A DNA stretch of 16,284 bases from an uncultured Pelosinus sp. (GCA_900550105.1 URQW01000058.1:1-16284); one strand, 5' to 3'. Shown: positions 1 through 7,413, counted from the first letter of the stretch. The notes: generated by a model from the letters alone, not told the origin. Numbers and translations are program-made.

Positions 1-96
1 ATTTAAGATATTAGCTTTTTTTTCGGCGAGTATGGTACTCACTTTGGCAATAATACCGACACGGTCTTGACCTACAATTGTAATTACGGCTTTCAT
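1..96 (-). CDS. ACT-domain regulatory protein (UPF0237-like), partial
   Basis: Only the first 32 codons are inside the window; the gene runs off the left edge. The translation starts MKAVITIVGQDRVGIIAKVS and continues TILAEKKANILN, which is the first beta-alpha-beta half of an ACT domain, with the G-x-D-x-V-G-I-I-A ligand-loop pattern of the small stand-alone ACT proteins (UPF0237 family, about 90 residues). Such proteins are thought to sense small molecules, often amino acids, and in Firmicutes often precede a UPF0210 (PFL-like) gene; that neighbour would lie outside the window. The start ATG at 96-94 has a good ribosome site, GGAGGG at about 106-101, six bases upstream. A TATAAT hexamer on the minus strand (178-173) could be its -10 box, but I see no convincing -35. 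Confidence 0.8.
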   Translation of the reverse strand, partial: MKAVITIVGQDRVGIIAKVSTILAEKKANILN

Positions 97-273
97 CTAA
101 TTCCCTCCAAAATGCCTTTCGTAATTGCGCTTTCCGCAGACAAATGTGTTATTTTAAAACGATGACTTTATTATTATACTTGCTTTTCAGCAAAAACCAT
201 AGACTTTTTTGTATACTTATTTTATTTTTTTCTTGAATGTTTACCTTAGGGCCATTCCGCCTATAGATATGAC

Positions 274-302
274 TTGCTTAAAGTACAGTCATTTGATAGT
301 AT
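274..302 (+). promoter_or_regulatory. Sigma-A promoter of the DUF896/MFS unit
   Basis: TTGCTT at 274-279 and TAGTAT at 297-302 are separated by exactly 17 bases. Each hexamer has four matches to the sigma-A consensus. Transcription would begin near 309, about 30 bases before the ATG at 338. This is the only plausible vegetative promoter I see in the 241-base divergent region 97-337. Confidence 0.55.
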
Positions 303-337
303 TTGTAAGAAAGAACTTGTAAAAAAGAGGTGATCGA

Positions 338-556
338 ATGATAACTCCGGAAATCATTCAACGAATTAATGAATTAGCAAAAAAGCAGAAAGAATCTGGT
401 TTAACGCCAGAAGAAAAAAACGAACAAACGGCCTTACGCCGCCTTTACCTTGATTCCATTAAGGGACGGCTTAAAGAAGAGCTGGCCGCAAGAAATATTA
501 AACCAAAACAAGCGCATCATGTTCACGGTCCTCACTGCACCTGTCATCATCACTAA
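338..556 (+). CDS. DUF896 (UPF0291/YnzC-like) small protein with His/Cys-rich tail
   Basis: A 72-residue protein. Residues 1-52 match the DUF896 family, a two-helix cytoplasmic hairpin typified by Bacillus subtilis YnzC: it opens MITPEIIQRINELAKK, followed by the typical SGLTPEEKNEQ turn and the R-x-L-Y-L-D-S-I-K segment. The family's role is not well defined. The unusual part is the end, HHVHGPHCTCHHH, with seven histidines and two cysteines in the last 13 residues, which looks like a metal-binding tail; that is inference from composition. The ATG at 338 is fixed by AGAGGTGAT just upstream. The MFS gene follows after 14 bases, and its ribosome site begins at this stop codon, so the two are very likely co-transcribed. 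Confidence 0.85.
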   Translation: MITPEIIQRINELAKKQKESGLTPEEKNEQTALRRLYLDSIKGRLKEELAARNIKPKQAHHVHGPHCTCHHH

Positions 557-570
557 GGAAGGGGCATTCT

Positions 571-1737
571 ATGCAAACGCAATCTCGCTCGATTTATCTC
601 CCCTTATTGACGGCAGGTCATTTTCTAAGTGATTTTTACGCGAACTTTCTGCCAGCATTATTACCGCTTGTCATTGCTTCGCTGCACTTATCGTTAACAT
701 CCAGTGGTGTTCTGGTCATGGTTTTTTCCGCAGCCTCCAATATTCTACAGCCTATTTGCGGATTTTATCTTGATAAAACGGGGAAAACTACGTTTATTCT
801 ACTCACTCTTCCCTTAAGCGCTTTTTTTATTTGTACAGTAAACTATATTTCTTCTTATAGCATGCTGCTTTTGGCCTTACTTTTTTCGGGCGTAGCGTCT
901 TCTTTTTTTCATCCGCTTGCGTCACTTTTGTTAAGTAAAGTAACAAAAGAAAAAAGTAAAAATCTATCCATGTCGATTTTTATTGCCGGCGGTAATTTCG
1001 GCTTTGCCTTCGCACCGGCAATTATTATTTACTTTCTCCTCGTTTTTGGTTTTTCCTCTCTTCCGTGGCTGATGGTTCCTGGTTTTCTCTTAACAGCCTT
1101 GTATCTTAGCTGCGGCGTCCATAAAATTGATATCAAAACGCATCAGACACCGATAGCCACAGCAACTAAAAAACGACCTTGGTATACTTCGCCGGATCTG
1201 TTAAAACTGAATCTGGCCATGGGACTTAGAGCTTGGCCGCAAGTAGCCATTCCGACCTTTCTGCCGATCTTTTTAGCCCAAAAGGGACTTACTTCAACGG
1301 ATTCCGGTCATCTATTAACCGTTTTCTTAGTAGGCGGCGCTGTTGGCGGCCTCATTGGCGGTTATATGGGCGATCGCTTTGGTCGCAAAATCAGCACAGT
1401 AGCAGCCCTGGCTCTATGCCTGCCCGCCTCTTATTTTTTTATTACTGCCTCTGAAATAACGGCTTTGACCTGGATCTGTCTGGCTATAAGCGGCGCCACA
1501 CTGCAAAGTCCGCTCCCCTCTTCCATCACCTGGGCGCAGGAACTTTTGCCAGAAAACGGCGCTATGGCCTCAGGTATGATGCTAGGACTGGCTTTCGGCC
1601 TTGGGGGGCTCGGTGCCGCTTTGACTGGTTATCTTGCCGATCTGACTAGCTTAAAACAAGCTTTTACGTTAACGCTATTTGCTTTACCAAGCGCGATAGC
1701 CTGCACCATGCTTATTCATAGCAAACCAAGAAACTAA
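571..1737 (+). CDS. MFS transporter, fosmidomycin-resistance (Fsr/YfnC)-like
   Basis: A 388-residue, highly hydrophobic protein of the size and layout of a 12-helix major facilitator, expected in the cytoplasmic membrane. The N-terminus (GHFLSDFYANFLPALLPL at 16-33), a FHPLASLL stretch at 113-120, and the second-half motif GGYMGDRFGRK at 263-273 are what one sees in the fosmidomycin-resistance branch, proton-driven exporters of small polar drugs or metabolites. The true substrate cannot be read from sequence. The central loop (about 183-208) is hydrophilic, as expected between the two six-helix halves. The ATG at 571 has AAGGAAGGGG six bases upstream. It is the second gene of the unit that begins at 338 and ends at a strong hairpin just after the stop codon. 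Confidence 0.85.
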   Translation: MQTQSRSIYLPLLTAGHFLSDFYANFLPALLPLVIASLHLSLTSSGVLVMVFSAASNILQPICGFYLDKTGKTTFILLTLPLSAFFICTVNYISSYSMLLLALLFSGVASSFFHPLASLLLSKVTKEKSKNLSMSIFIAGGNFGFAFAPAIIIYFLLVFGFSSLPWLMVPGFLLTALYLSCGVHKIDIKTHQTPIATATKKRPWYTSPDLLKLNLAMGLRAWPQVAIPTFLPIFLAQKGLTSTDSGHLLTVFLVGGAVGGLIGGYMGDRFGRKISTVAALALCLPASYFFITASEITALTWICLAISGATLQSPLPSSITWAQELLPENGAMASGMMLGLAFGLGGLGAALTGYLADLTSLKQAFTLTLFALPSAIACTMLIHSKPRN

Positions 1738-1776
1738 AAAAATCCTTCCGCCATAAAAGCTGGAAGGATTTTTTTC
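1735..1776. terminator. Bidirectional hairpin terminator
   Basis: AATCCTTCC (1741-1749) pairs with GGAAGGATT (1762-1770) around a 12-base loop. T-runs follow on the plus side and, through the A-run 1735-1742, on the minus side. It ends the MFS gene from the left and the DUF1540 gene from the right. Confidence 0.9.
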
Positions 1777-2162
1777 TAATGTTTCGCTTCAAAGGTTTCA
1801 CAATCTGTATCTTGTGTCTTACCGGCATTGCGTCCGGCAACTTGAATTTCCCGCGCTTCACAGATATTTTCTCGCGCCCAATGGCGACAATTATTCACAA
1901 AGCATTCCACATTGGGAGTAATCTGTGTTTCATCCATAAAGGCCGCTGATACAGTCCCGGCAATGTTTGCATTATGAAGTGCGCCTACGGTATCACCAAT
2001 TGTTTTACGACTATGAAAGGATTTGCACTGCGTATCCTGGCAATTCTCGGACTGGGGCTTCTCCTCATCATTATAAATACTAATACGGGAAGCCATACAT
2101 TGATCGCCAGGCATAAAATGGGTGCATTGATCTACAGTACAGGTCACTAACGGATTCGCCAT
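1776..2162 (-). CDS. Protein with two DUF1540 cysteine domains
   Basis: A 128-residue soluble protein carrying two copies of the DUF1540 pattern. The first has Cys at 8, 13, 22, 41 and 46 (VTCTVDQCTHF at the front); the second has Cys at 87, 92, 101 and 121 (VECFVNNCRHW). DUF1540 proteins are small Cys proteins common in anaerobic and spore-forming Firmicutes. The cysteine spacing suggests metal binding, but I know of no settled function. A linker of roughly 38 residues (50-86), rich in Ala, Thr and Gly, joins the two. AAAGGGTGAT precedes the ATG at 2162. It is the last gene of a minus-strand set of three, 47 bases after the zinc-ribbon gene, and its stop codon abuts the shared terminator. 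Confidence 0.85.
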   Translation of the reverse strand: MANPLVTCTVDQCTHFMPGDQCMASRISIYNDEEKPQSENCQDTQCKSFHSRKTIGDTVGALHNANIAGTVSAAFMDETQITPNVECFVNNCRHWARENICEAREIQVAGRNAGKTQDTDCETFEAKH

Positions 2163-2209
2163 GCTATCACCCTTTCTTTTTTTCTTAGTGTCTGTCCTTT
2201 ACTGAGACT

Positions 2210-2449
2210 TTATTCAGCAAGTGACAGAGAACTTAAATTTTTTAAGGGAATAGCGATCCGCTGATCATTGCGACAGTAAGGACAGTAAAAAAGATGTACG
2301 CAACTTCCTTCACTGTCCTGCGACGTATAGGGACTGTAGGGTCCGTAATAATCGACAAGTCGCCCTTGATTTACCATAATCTGACCACAATAATCGCAAG
2401 TAACGAGCTTAGATTCTATGCCATTGCAAAGAGAACAAAAGGTTTCCAT
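2210..2449 (-). CDS. Small zinc-ribbon-like protein
   Basis: A 79-residue protein with seven cysteines in four groups: C5/C8 (CSLC), C18/C21 (CDYC), C50, and C56/C59 (CPYC). Pairs of C-x2-C knuckles of this kind usually bind one or two zinc ions, with H52 a possible extra ligand. The middle, GRLVDYYGPYSPYTSQDS, looks family-specific: I have the impression of a conserved uncharacterised Firmicutes protein but cannot name a family. There is no membrane segment or signal peptide. The start is well supported, with AGGAGGCGG about four bases before ATG 2449. It sits 60 bases after the amino-acid permease and 47 bases before the DUF1540 gene on the same strand, so two Cys-rich, probably metal-binding proteins share one transcript with a transporter. 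Confidence 0.75.
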   Translation of the reverse strand: METFCSLCNGIESKLVTCDYCGQIMVNQGRLVDYYGPYSPYTSQDSEGSCVHLFYCPYCRNDQRIAIPLKNLSSLSLAE

Positions 2450-2510
2450 TATGCCGCCTCCTGCTCTCTAGACTATCCAAAAAACAACCTTTTATCCATC
2501 GTGCTAAAAC

Positions 2511-3836
2511 TTATGCGTTGTCACGCCGTTTGAGCCAAAAATAAACAGGAATTCCCAGACAAGTTACGCCGATAGAATACAAACAATCGGTGGTGCTGCT
2601 CACCAAAGTACTGCCCACAATATAGATAGACCCCAAAATAGCAATCAGGGGAACAATTGGATATAAGGGAACACGATAGGTCAAATGAGAACTTCCTTTT
2701 CGGCAGCGAAGAATAATGACTGCTAAAAAGGCCAAAATATAAAACAGCCAAATTGCAAACATCGCTAAATCAGTTAACCGATCGGGATCACCGGCCATAA
2801 CGAAACCAACTGCCATGATTAACTGAAAACAGCCAGCGTTGACCGGGCTGCCCCACTTAGGATGCACTTTTTTCAAAACAGAAGCACCAGGTAATTGATT
2901 CTGCTGCGCCATAGCAAAGGGTACTCGGGCATTCGTCATAATATAGCCATTCAACGCACCAAAAACAGACACTAAAATTCCTAGATTAATGAGCAGACCG
3001 CCGTAGTTGCCAAACAGCACTATAGCCGCCTGCCCAGCAGCCTTCGTACCGAAAGCAACAATATCAGCAGCTGAGAATAATTTGAGTAAAGCTAGATTCA
3101 CAAATAAATAAGCAGCAATTACAATGCCTAGACCAAGAAAAATTGCTTTGGGCAATTCTCTGGCGGGATTTTTCATTTCCCCGGCTACATAAGTTACGCC
3201 AATCCAGCCGTCATAAGCCCAGAGAGTGGCAAGTACAGCCGTACCCATACCGCTGGCAGACGACAAACCGCTCGGCATAGCCAAGACATTACCTGTTCCC
3301 GTCAAAATACCACAAAGCGCAATGAGTACAATCGGTACCAGTTTGCCGATTGTCGCCGCGGTTTGAATCGCGCCGCCATATTTAGAACCTAACGCATTCA
3401 TGGCCGTCAAAAAAATAAGTACAGCTGCCGTAAGCGGCGTCTTGTAAAATTCCGGCAGATCTAAAAAGGGAATACACAAGGAAGAAAAATAAAGACCTAA
3501 GGCAGCAATCGTAGCCGGACCATAAACAATCGTCTGCATCCAGCCAAACAAATAGCCAATGACCTTACCATAAACTTCTCTTAAATAAGTATAAAGACCG
3601 CCCGTTTTGGGAATTTGCGCGCCAAGCTCTGCAATGGTAAGACCTGCGGCTAAAGTAATCAAACCGCCTAGCCCCCAGGCAATGAGCGCCTGAGTCGAGT
3701 CACCTGCTGCTGCAATAACTTTGCCTGGTTTCATGAAAATACCAGATCCAATTACCATACCAATCACAAGCATAATCGCGGAAAAAAAGCCTAATTCTTT
3801 CTTGAGTTGATTTTCTGTCGTTTGCTTTTCTAGCAC
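2511..3836 (-). CDS. APC-family amino-acid permease (SteT/LAT-like)
   Basis: About 441 residues, 12 predicted membrane helices, in the cytoplasmic membrane. The GMVIGSGIFMKPG motif (residues about 26-38) is the substrate-binding break in helix 1 of amino acid-polyamine-organocation transporters. The length and sequence style (IPKTGGLYTYLREVYG; LWAYDGWIGVTYVAGEMKNP) match the L-type/SteT branch, which exchanges or imports neutral amino acids such as Ser and Thr; the exact substrate is uncertain. Start choice: a GTG at 3842 lies directly on the likely ribosome site GGTGG (3848-3844), so I prefer the in-frame GTG at 3836, seven bases downstream. It is the first gene of a three-gene minus-strand unit. 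A weak promoter, TTGCGT (3908-3903) and TATTGT (3885-3880) with 17-base spacing, could serve it. Confidence 0.88.
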   Translation of the reverse strand: MLEKQTTENQLKKELGFFSAIMLVIGMVIGSGIFMKPGKVIAAAGDSTQALIAWGLGGLITLAAGLTIAELGAQIPKTGGLYTYLREVYGKVIGYLFGWMQTIVYGPATIAALGLYFSSLCIPFLDLPEFYKTPLTAAVLIFLTAMNALGSKYGGAIQTAATIGKLVPIVLIALCGILTGTGNVLAMPSGLSSASGMGTAVLATLWAYDGWIGVTYVAGEMKNPARELPKAIFLGLGIVIAAYLFVNLALLKLFSAADIVAFGTKAAGQAAIVLFGNYGGLLINLGILVSVFGALNGYIMTNARVPFAMAQQNQLPGASVLKKVHPKWGSPVNAGCFQLIMAVGFVMAGDPDRLTDLAMFAIWLFYILAFLAVIILRCRKGSSHLTYRVPLYPIVPLIAILGSIYIVGSTLVSSTTDCLYSIGVTCLGIPVYFWLKRRDNA

Positions 3837-3879
3837 AAACACACCACCAATTTATATCGTTTTTTAGTAGACCTTATTT

Positions 3880-3908
3880 ACAATAACAAAATTACTTTTA
3901 TTACGCAA
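3880..3908 (-). promoter_or_regulatory. Possible sigma-A promoter of the permease unit
   Basis: On the minus strand TTGCGT (3908-3903) is followed after 17 bases by TATTGT (3885-3880). Each hexamer has two mismatches to consensus. It lies about 44 bases upstream of the preferred GTG start, in the 150-base divergent gap shared with the hydrogenase gene. I found no convincing vegetative promoter for the hydrogenase in that gap. Confidence 0.3.
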
Positions 3909-3989
3909 CAGGAAAACCGATGAAACGAAGAGTATTTTATAAGAAGCAAAACTAATCTACCGCAACTGTGGTATAAAAAGAGGTGCTTT

Positions 3990-5390
3990 ATGTCAACAAA
4001 TCCAACTTCCTTAACACTTCGCCCCCATATTCTCTATCAAGTCGCCAAAGCGGCTTGGGAGGGCACTTTGTACCAAAAAAGCGATGAATTAACCGCCTTA
4101 CTGCAAGATGAATATAAAGACAAATACACAAGAAAGCAAGTAGCCAATCAAATTCGCAGTGCTATGGGTCTGCCGCCTCATGACAGTGATCAAATTACCG
4201 GCCCGAACGATGAAGAAGCCCTTATGGGAATCAACTATGACCCAGTTTGGATCACTGATGCCGATGCCTGTTCCCACTGTGATCCTGATGATCGGGCCTG
4301 TATTGCCGCTTGCGCCACAAAAGCCATTACGACGGATGAACAAGGGCGTATTCAAATTGATCAAGATAAGTGTATCGGCGACGGCTTATGCGTTACCTCT
4401 TGCTCTTTTGGCGCATTAGCAGAAAACTCTCAATTTGTGCCGCTCATTAAACTACTAAGAGAAAGCCAAGCGCCAGTATACGCGTCTGTAGCACCAGCCT
4501 TTGCCGGTCAGTTTGGTCCGGAAGTCACGGCAGGAAAATTACGTTCGGCTCTTAAAAAAATCGGGTTTACTGATGTCGTTGAAACAGCGCTCTACGCCGA
4601 TTTACTGACCATGAAAGAAGCATTAGAGTTTCACGAGCATGTTAAAGAAAAAAATGATTTTCTCATTACTAGCTGTTGCTGTCCGGTCTGGATTAAACTC
4701 ATTGAAAATAAATTTCCTGAACTGATTGATAAAATTTCTCCTTCCGTTTCGCCAATGATCGCATCAGGTCGTGTTATTAAAGAGTTTACGCCTGAAGCCA
4801 AAGTAGTATTCATTGGACCTTGCATTGCGAAGAAGCAGGAAATTCTCATCCCTGAGCTGCAAGGCGCTATCGACTTTGTATTGACTTTCCAAGAGCTTAA
4901 AGCAATCTTTGATGCCGCTGAAGTAGATCCTGCCAAAGAAGAAGATCATGAGAATCCACAAGCTTCCTGGGGCGGTCGCGTATACGGCCGGACCGGCGGC
5001 GTAAGTGAAGCCGTAGCCACAACGGTGGAACGGCTCGTACCGCAGCGAGCACAAAAACTGCAGTCCTTAAAAGTAGATGGGATTCCTGAAATTCAAAAAT
5101 TATTAGAAGCGCTTAAAACCTCTGGCGCTCCGGAAGCAAATTTTATTGAAGGCATGGCTTGTAAAGGCGGCTGTGTTGGCGGGCCAGCGCGGATCATTCC
5201 GCCTGATGCGGGCACAGAGTATGTAAATGACTACGGAAACGCTTCTCATGCTAAAACACCCGTAGAAAATACCCAGGTCTATGCAATTCTTAGCCGCTTT
5301 GGATTACAAGAAGGCACCATACCCGATTTAACAACAGGCGAAAGCGCTATGTCAAAACTGCTTAGCCGTACCTTATCACCGAAGAAATAA
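3990..5390 (+). CDS. Monomeric [FeFe]-hydrogenase, group B-like
   Basis: A 466-residue enzyme expected to catalyse reversible 2H+ + 2e- to H2 with ferredoxin as partner. The order is an N-terminal helical region (1-85), a two-cluster ferredoxin-type domain (about 90-140), then the H-cluster domain. H-cluster loops: TSCCCPVW at 227-234, GPCIAKKQE at 276-284, and GMACKGGCVGGP at 388-399. The extra Cys in loop 1 and GPC instead of MPC in loop 2 are, as I recall, typical of group B (Clostridium pasteurianum CpIII-like) hydrogenases rather than the CpI type. The ferredoxin cysteines are C94, C97, C104, C108 and C128, C134, C138; the slot expected to be Cys at 131 is Asp (CIGDGLC). No signal peptide, so cytoplasmic. 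AGAGGTG precedes the ATG at 3990. It stands alone between a divergent permease unit and a terminator, with no maturation genes nearby. Confidence 0.93.
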   Translation: MSTNPTSLTLRPHILYQVAKAAWEGTLYQKSDELTALLQDEYKDKYTRKQVANQIRSAMGLPPHDSDQITGPNDEEALMGINYDPVWITDADACSHCDPDDRACIAACATKAITTDEQGRIQIDQDKCIGDGLCVTSCSFGALAENSQFVPLIKLLRESQAPVYASVAPAFAGQFGPEVTAGKLRSALKKIGFTDVVETALYADLLTMKEALEFHEHVKEKNDFLITSCCCPVWIKLIENKFPELIDKISPSVSPMIASGRVIKEFTPEAKVVFIGPCIAKKQEILIPELQGAIDFVLTFQELKAIFDAAEVDPAKEEDHENPQASWGGRVYGRTGGVSEAVATTVERLVPQRAQKLQSLKVDGIPEIQKLLEALKTSGAPEANFIEGMACKGGCVGGPARIIPPDAGTEYVNDYGNASHAKTPVENTQVYAILSRFGLQEGTIPDLTTGESAMSKLLSRTLSPKK

Positions 5391-5413
5391 CTAATTTCAA
5401 TAAATTCTTATAG

Positions 5414-5448
5414 AAAAGGGATGTCTCGCTACGAGACACCCCTTTTTT
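5414..5448. terminator. Hairpin terminator after the hydrogenase gene
   Basis: Arms around ATGTCTCG and CGAGACAC, extended by AAAAGGG against CCCCTTTTTT, form a long stem with a CTA loop followed by a T-run. The A-run on the left side lets it also serve the nucleoside kinase gene arriving on the minus strand. Confidence 0.88.
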
Positions 5449-5472
5449 GCTTGCTATGCTCTTAGTACATTT

Positions 5473-7134
5473 TTATGACTTGCCAAAAAAACAGGAGCCG
5501 CCGATAAATTCTCGTAAAATCGAATTCGGTGGAACTGCGTCTTCATCTATTCCCACGAAATAAGATAAAAAGTTAAGTAATCGTCGCGCCTCCGTATATT
5601 CAGCAGCCTCGGAAGAAATTTCTTCCAATAAGGGAACGGCATATTTCTTTAGTATGGCCAATTCATAAATCAGCGAAGAATTAAACATTACATCAGCTCG
5701 TTCTTGAAACGGGAAAATATTTTTTTCTTCGCCGCGCCGCACGGAAGACCACATCTGTAATGATCGGAGTGCATTGTGGCCGCGAAATTCATTATCCCGC
5801 ACGATTCGCCTAAGCAGCCTGGCATCGGTTGTCGCCACACGGTGATGCCTGTCAATTGATAACTGTGTTAAAGCACTTACATAGATTTTAATTTTATGTT
5901 GTCTAGCTACCGATTGTGTGAGCCGCTCATTCAGACCGTGAATGCCTTCAATAATTAAGGGTTGATCTGGCTCAATCTGTAAAATTCGTCCATTATATTC
6001 GCGAAGTCCTGTAAAGAAATTAAAAGTTGGTACTGCTACCGCTTTTCCCGCTAGCAAATCAGCTAAATCTTTATTAAATAAAGCAAGGTCAATTGCCTCG
6101 AGGCTTTCAAAATCGACCACACCCATTTCATCAACTGGCGTTAAATCGCGCTCAACAAAATAATCATCAAGCGAAATCGGCACAGGTCTAAGACCATTTA
6201 CCCTTAGCTGCACACCGAGACGTTGGGCAAAAGTCGTCTTACCTGACGAAGAAGGCCCAGCAATTAAAATGACCTTAACCTGATGAGCATGGGCGGAAAT
6301 AAAGTCGGCAATCTGAGCTATTTTCTTTTCATGGAGCGCTTCTGCTACATGGATTAAATCTTGTGCCTGCCCCTCTAGCACTTGTTCATTTAAGGAAACG
6401 ACATAGCTACAGTGCATAATCCGTCCCCACTCTTCAGCTTCTAAAAAAACTTCTGACAATTTGGGCTGAGGAACAAAACGCGGTAATATATCAGGCGCCT
6501 TCGCTAAAGGGTGTCGAATAATTAGACCTGGCTGCCAAAACTGCAGTGCGAAGATCTTCAAATAACCGGTGCTAGGCACAAAAGCGCTTGAGTCATACTC
6601 CATGACATCGCCACAGGAAAAAATCTGTACGAAGGGAGCATTTTTTTGCTTCATCAATTTTACTTGTTCTTGTTGCCCTTTTGCTGTGAAAAAGGCAATT
6701 GCTTCAGCAAGTGGGACTTGGCTTCGCAAAATTGGTCTATCTGCCGCAACAATTTCTTGCATTTTTTCTTCCAGTACGGCCACATCTTCCGCCGTCAATT
6801 CCTCGGCCTTATGAATTTCACAATATAGGCCATTACTGATTGCATGCTCAATTGTGACATGAGCGTCAGGAAAGATTTCCGAAACAGCTACAACCAACAC
6901 GAAAGCCAAGCTGCGCTGATAAACGGCAATCCCCGCTTCCTGGGTCATATCGATAAAAGAAATCTCCTTACTCTCTCCAATGTCTTGTTGCAAAGCAACT
7001 AGTGTATGATCTACAGAAGCAGCGACAATCTGTGCTGCATAACCAGCTTGTTTTTTTCGGCTTAATTCTAATAAATTAAGCGGACAGGTATATTCTTCTT
7101 GTTCGTTACCATGTCTAAAAATAATGTGCTTCAT
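5473..7134 (-). CDS. Nucleoside (uridine) kinase with TGS/ThrRS-like N-terminus
   Basis: About 553 residues. The C-terminal half is a P-loop kinase of the uridine kinase/phosphoribulokinase family: Walker A GPSSSGKT at about 293-300, then SLDDYF near 321-326, a conserved Asp pair typical of the family, and IIEGIHGLN further on. The N-terminal half resembles the TGS and second additional (editing-like) domains of threonyl-tRNA synthetase, the composition seen in a class of roughly 550-residue Firmicutes and Thermotoga proteins annotated as nucleoside kinases. It is likely cytoplasmic and may phosphorylate uridine or a related nucleoside with ATP or GTP; the substrate is inferred. Start: an ATG at 7149 has no ribosome site, whereas ATG 7134 has GGGGGAG six bases upstream, so I use 7134. 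It is a lone minus-strand gene behind a terminator. Confidence 0.88.
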   Translation of the reverse strand: MKHIIFRHGNEQEEYTCPLNLLELSRKKQAGYAAQIVAASVDHTLVALQQDIGESKEISFIDMTQEAGIAVYQRSLAFVLVVAVSEIFPDAHVTIEHAISNGLYCEIHKAEELTAEDVAVLEEKMQEIVAADRPILRSQVPLAEAIAFFTAKGQQEQVKLMKQKNAPFVQIFSCGDVMEYDSSAFVPSTGYLKIFALQFWQPGLIIRHPLAKAPDILPRFVPQPKLSEVFLEAEEWGRIMHCSYVVSLNEQVLEGQAQDLIHVAEALHEKKIAQIADFISAHAHQVKVILIAGPSSSGKTTFAQRLGVQLRVNGLRPVPISLDDYFVERDLTPVDEMGVVDFESLEAIDLALFNKDLADLLAGKAVAVPTFNFFTGLREYNGRILQIEPDQPLIIEGIHGLNERLTQSVARQHKIKIYVSALTQLSIDRHHRVATTDARLLRRIVRDNEFRGHNALRSLQMWSSVRRGEEKNIFPFQERADVMFNSSLIYELAILKKYAVPLLEEISSEAAEYTEARRLLNFLSYFVGIDEDAVPPNSILREFIGGSCFFGKS

Positions 7135-7182
7135 TTTCTTCTCCCCCATCGCATCAAAGCTAATTTCTTTATGATCCTAAAG

Positions 7183-7217
7183 AAAAAAGATGAACCCTTG
7201 ACAGGGTTCATCTTTTT
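7183..7217 (-). terminator. Terminator after the 60-residue membrane protein gene
   Basis: A perfect 15-bp stem (7184-7198 with 7203-7217) with loop TGAC. On the minus strand it ends in a T-run (7188-7183). It begins at the stop codon of the small gene, overlapping it by two bases, and separates that gene from the nucleoside kinase gene. Confidence 0.9.
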
Positions 7218-7398
7218 ACCAGGACCGTAACAGCCTTAAAAGACGATACACGATAATTGCCAGAGGCATGCGCCGCATGGCAAACCGCATGCCCAGCCAC
7301 ACTAAAAATAGCGATCCGACAACATGAAGCAGCCAAAAACCACTCTTCGGAAATTCAAATATCGTATCGTCTACAATATTATCATTATAATATCCCAT
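7216..7398 (-). CDS. Small single-pass membrane protein, unrecognised
   Basis: A 60-residue protein: an acidic, Tyr/Asn-rich front (MGYYNDNIVDDTIFEF), one hydrophobic segment (about residues 20-37, GFWLLHVVGSLFLVWLGM), then a strongly basic second half with RFAMRRMP and RLLRLLRSW. By the positive-inside rule the C-terminus should face the cytoplasm. I do not recognise a family. A GTG at 7413 could extend the frame by five codons, but it overlaps the ribosome site; ATG 7398 has AGGAGG six bases upstream and is the better start. It is a single-gene unit, with a strong terminator at its stop codon and an 8-bp inverted repeat just upstream. Confidence 0.7.
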   Translation of the reverse strand: MGYYNDNIVDDTIFEFPKSGFWLLHVVGSLFLVWLGMRFAMRRMPLAIIVYRLLRLLRSW

Positions 7399-7413
7399 AG
7401 GAAGCCTCCTCAC

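Noticed and set aside
173..178. A full promoter for the partial ACT-domain gene
   Set aside because: TATAAT is present on the minus strand but no -35 hexamer at 16-18 bases is recognisable in this AT-rich region.
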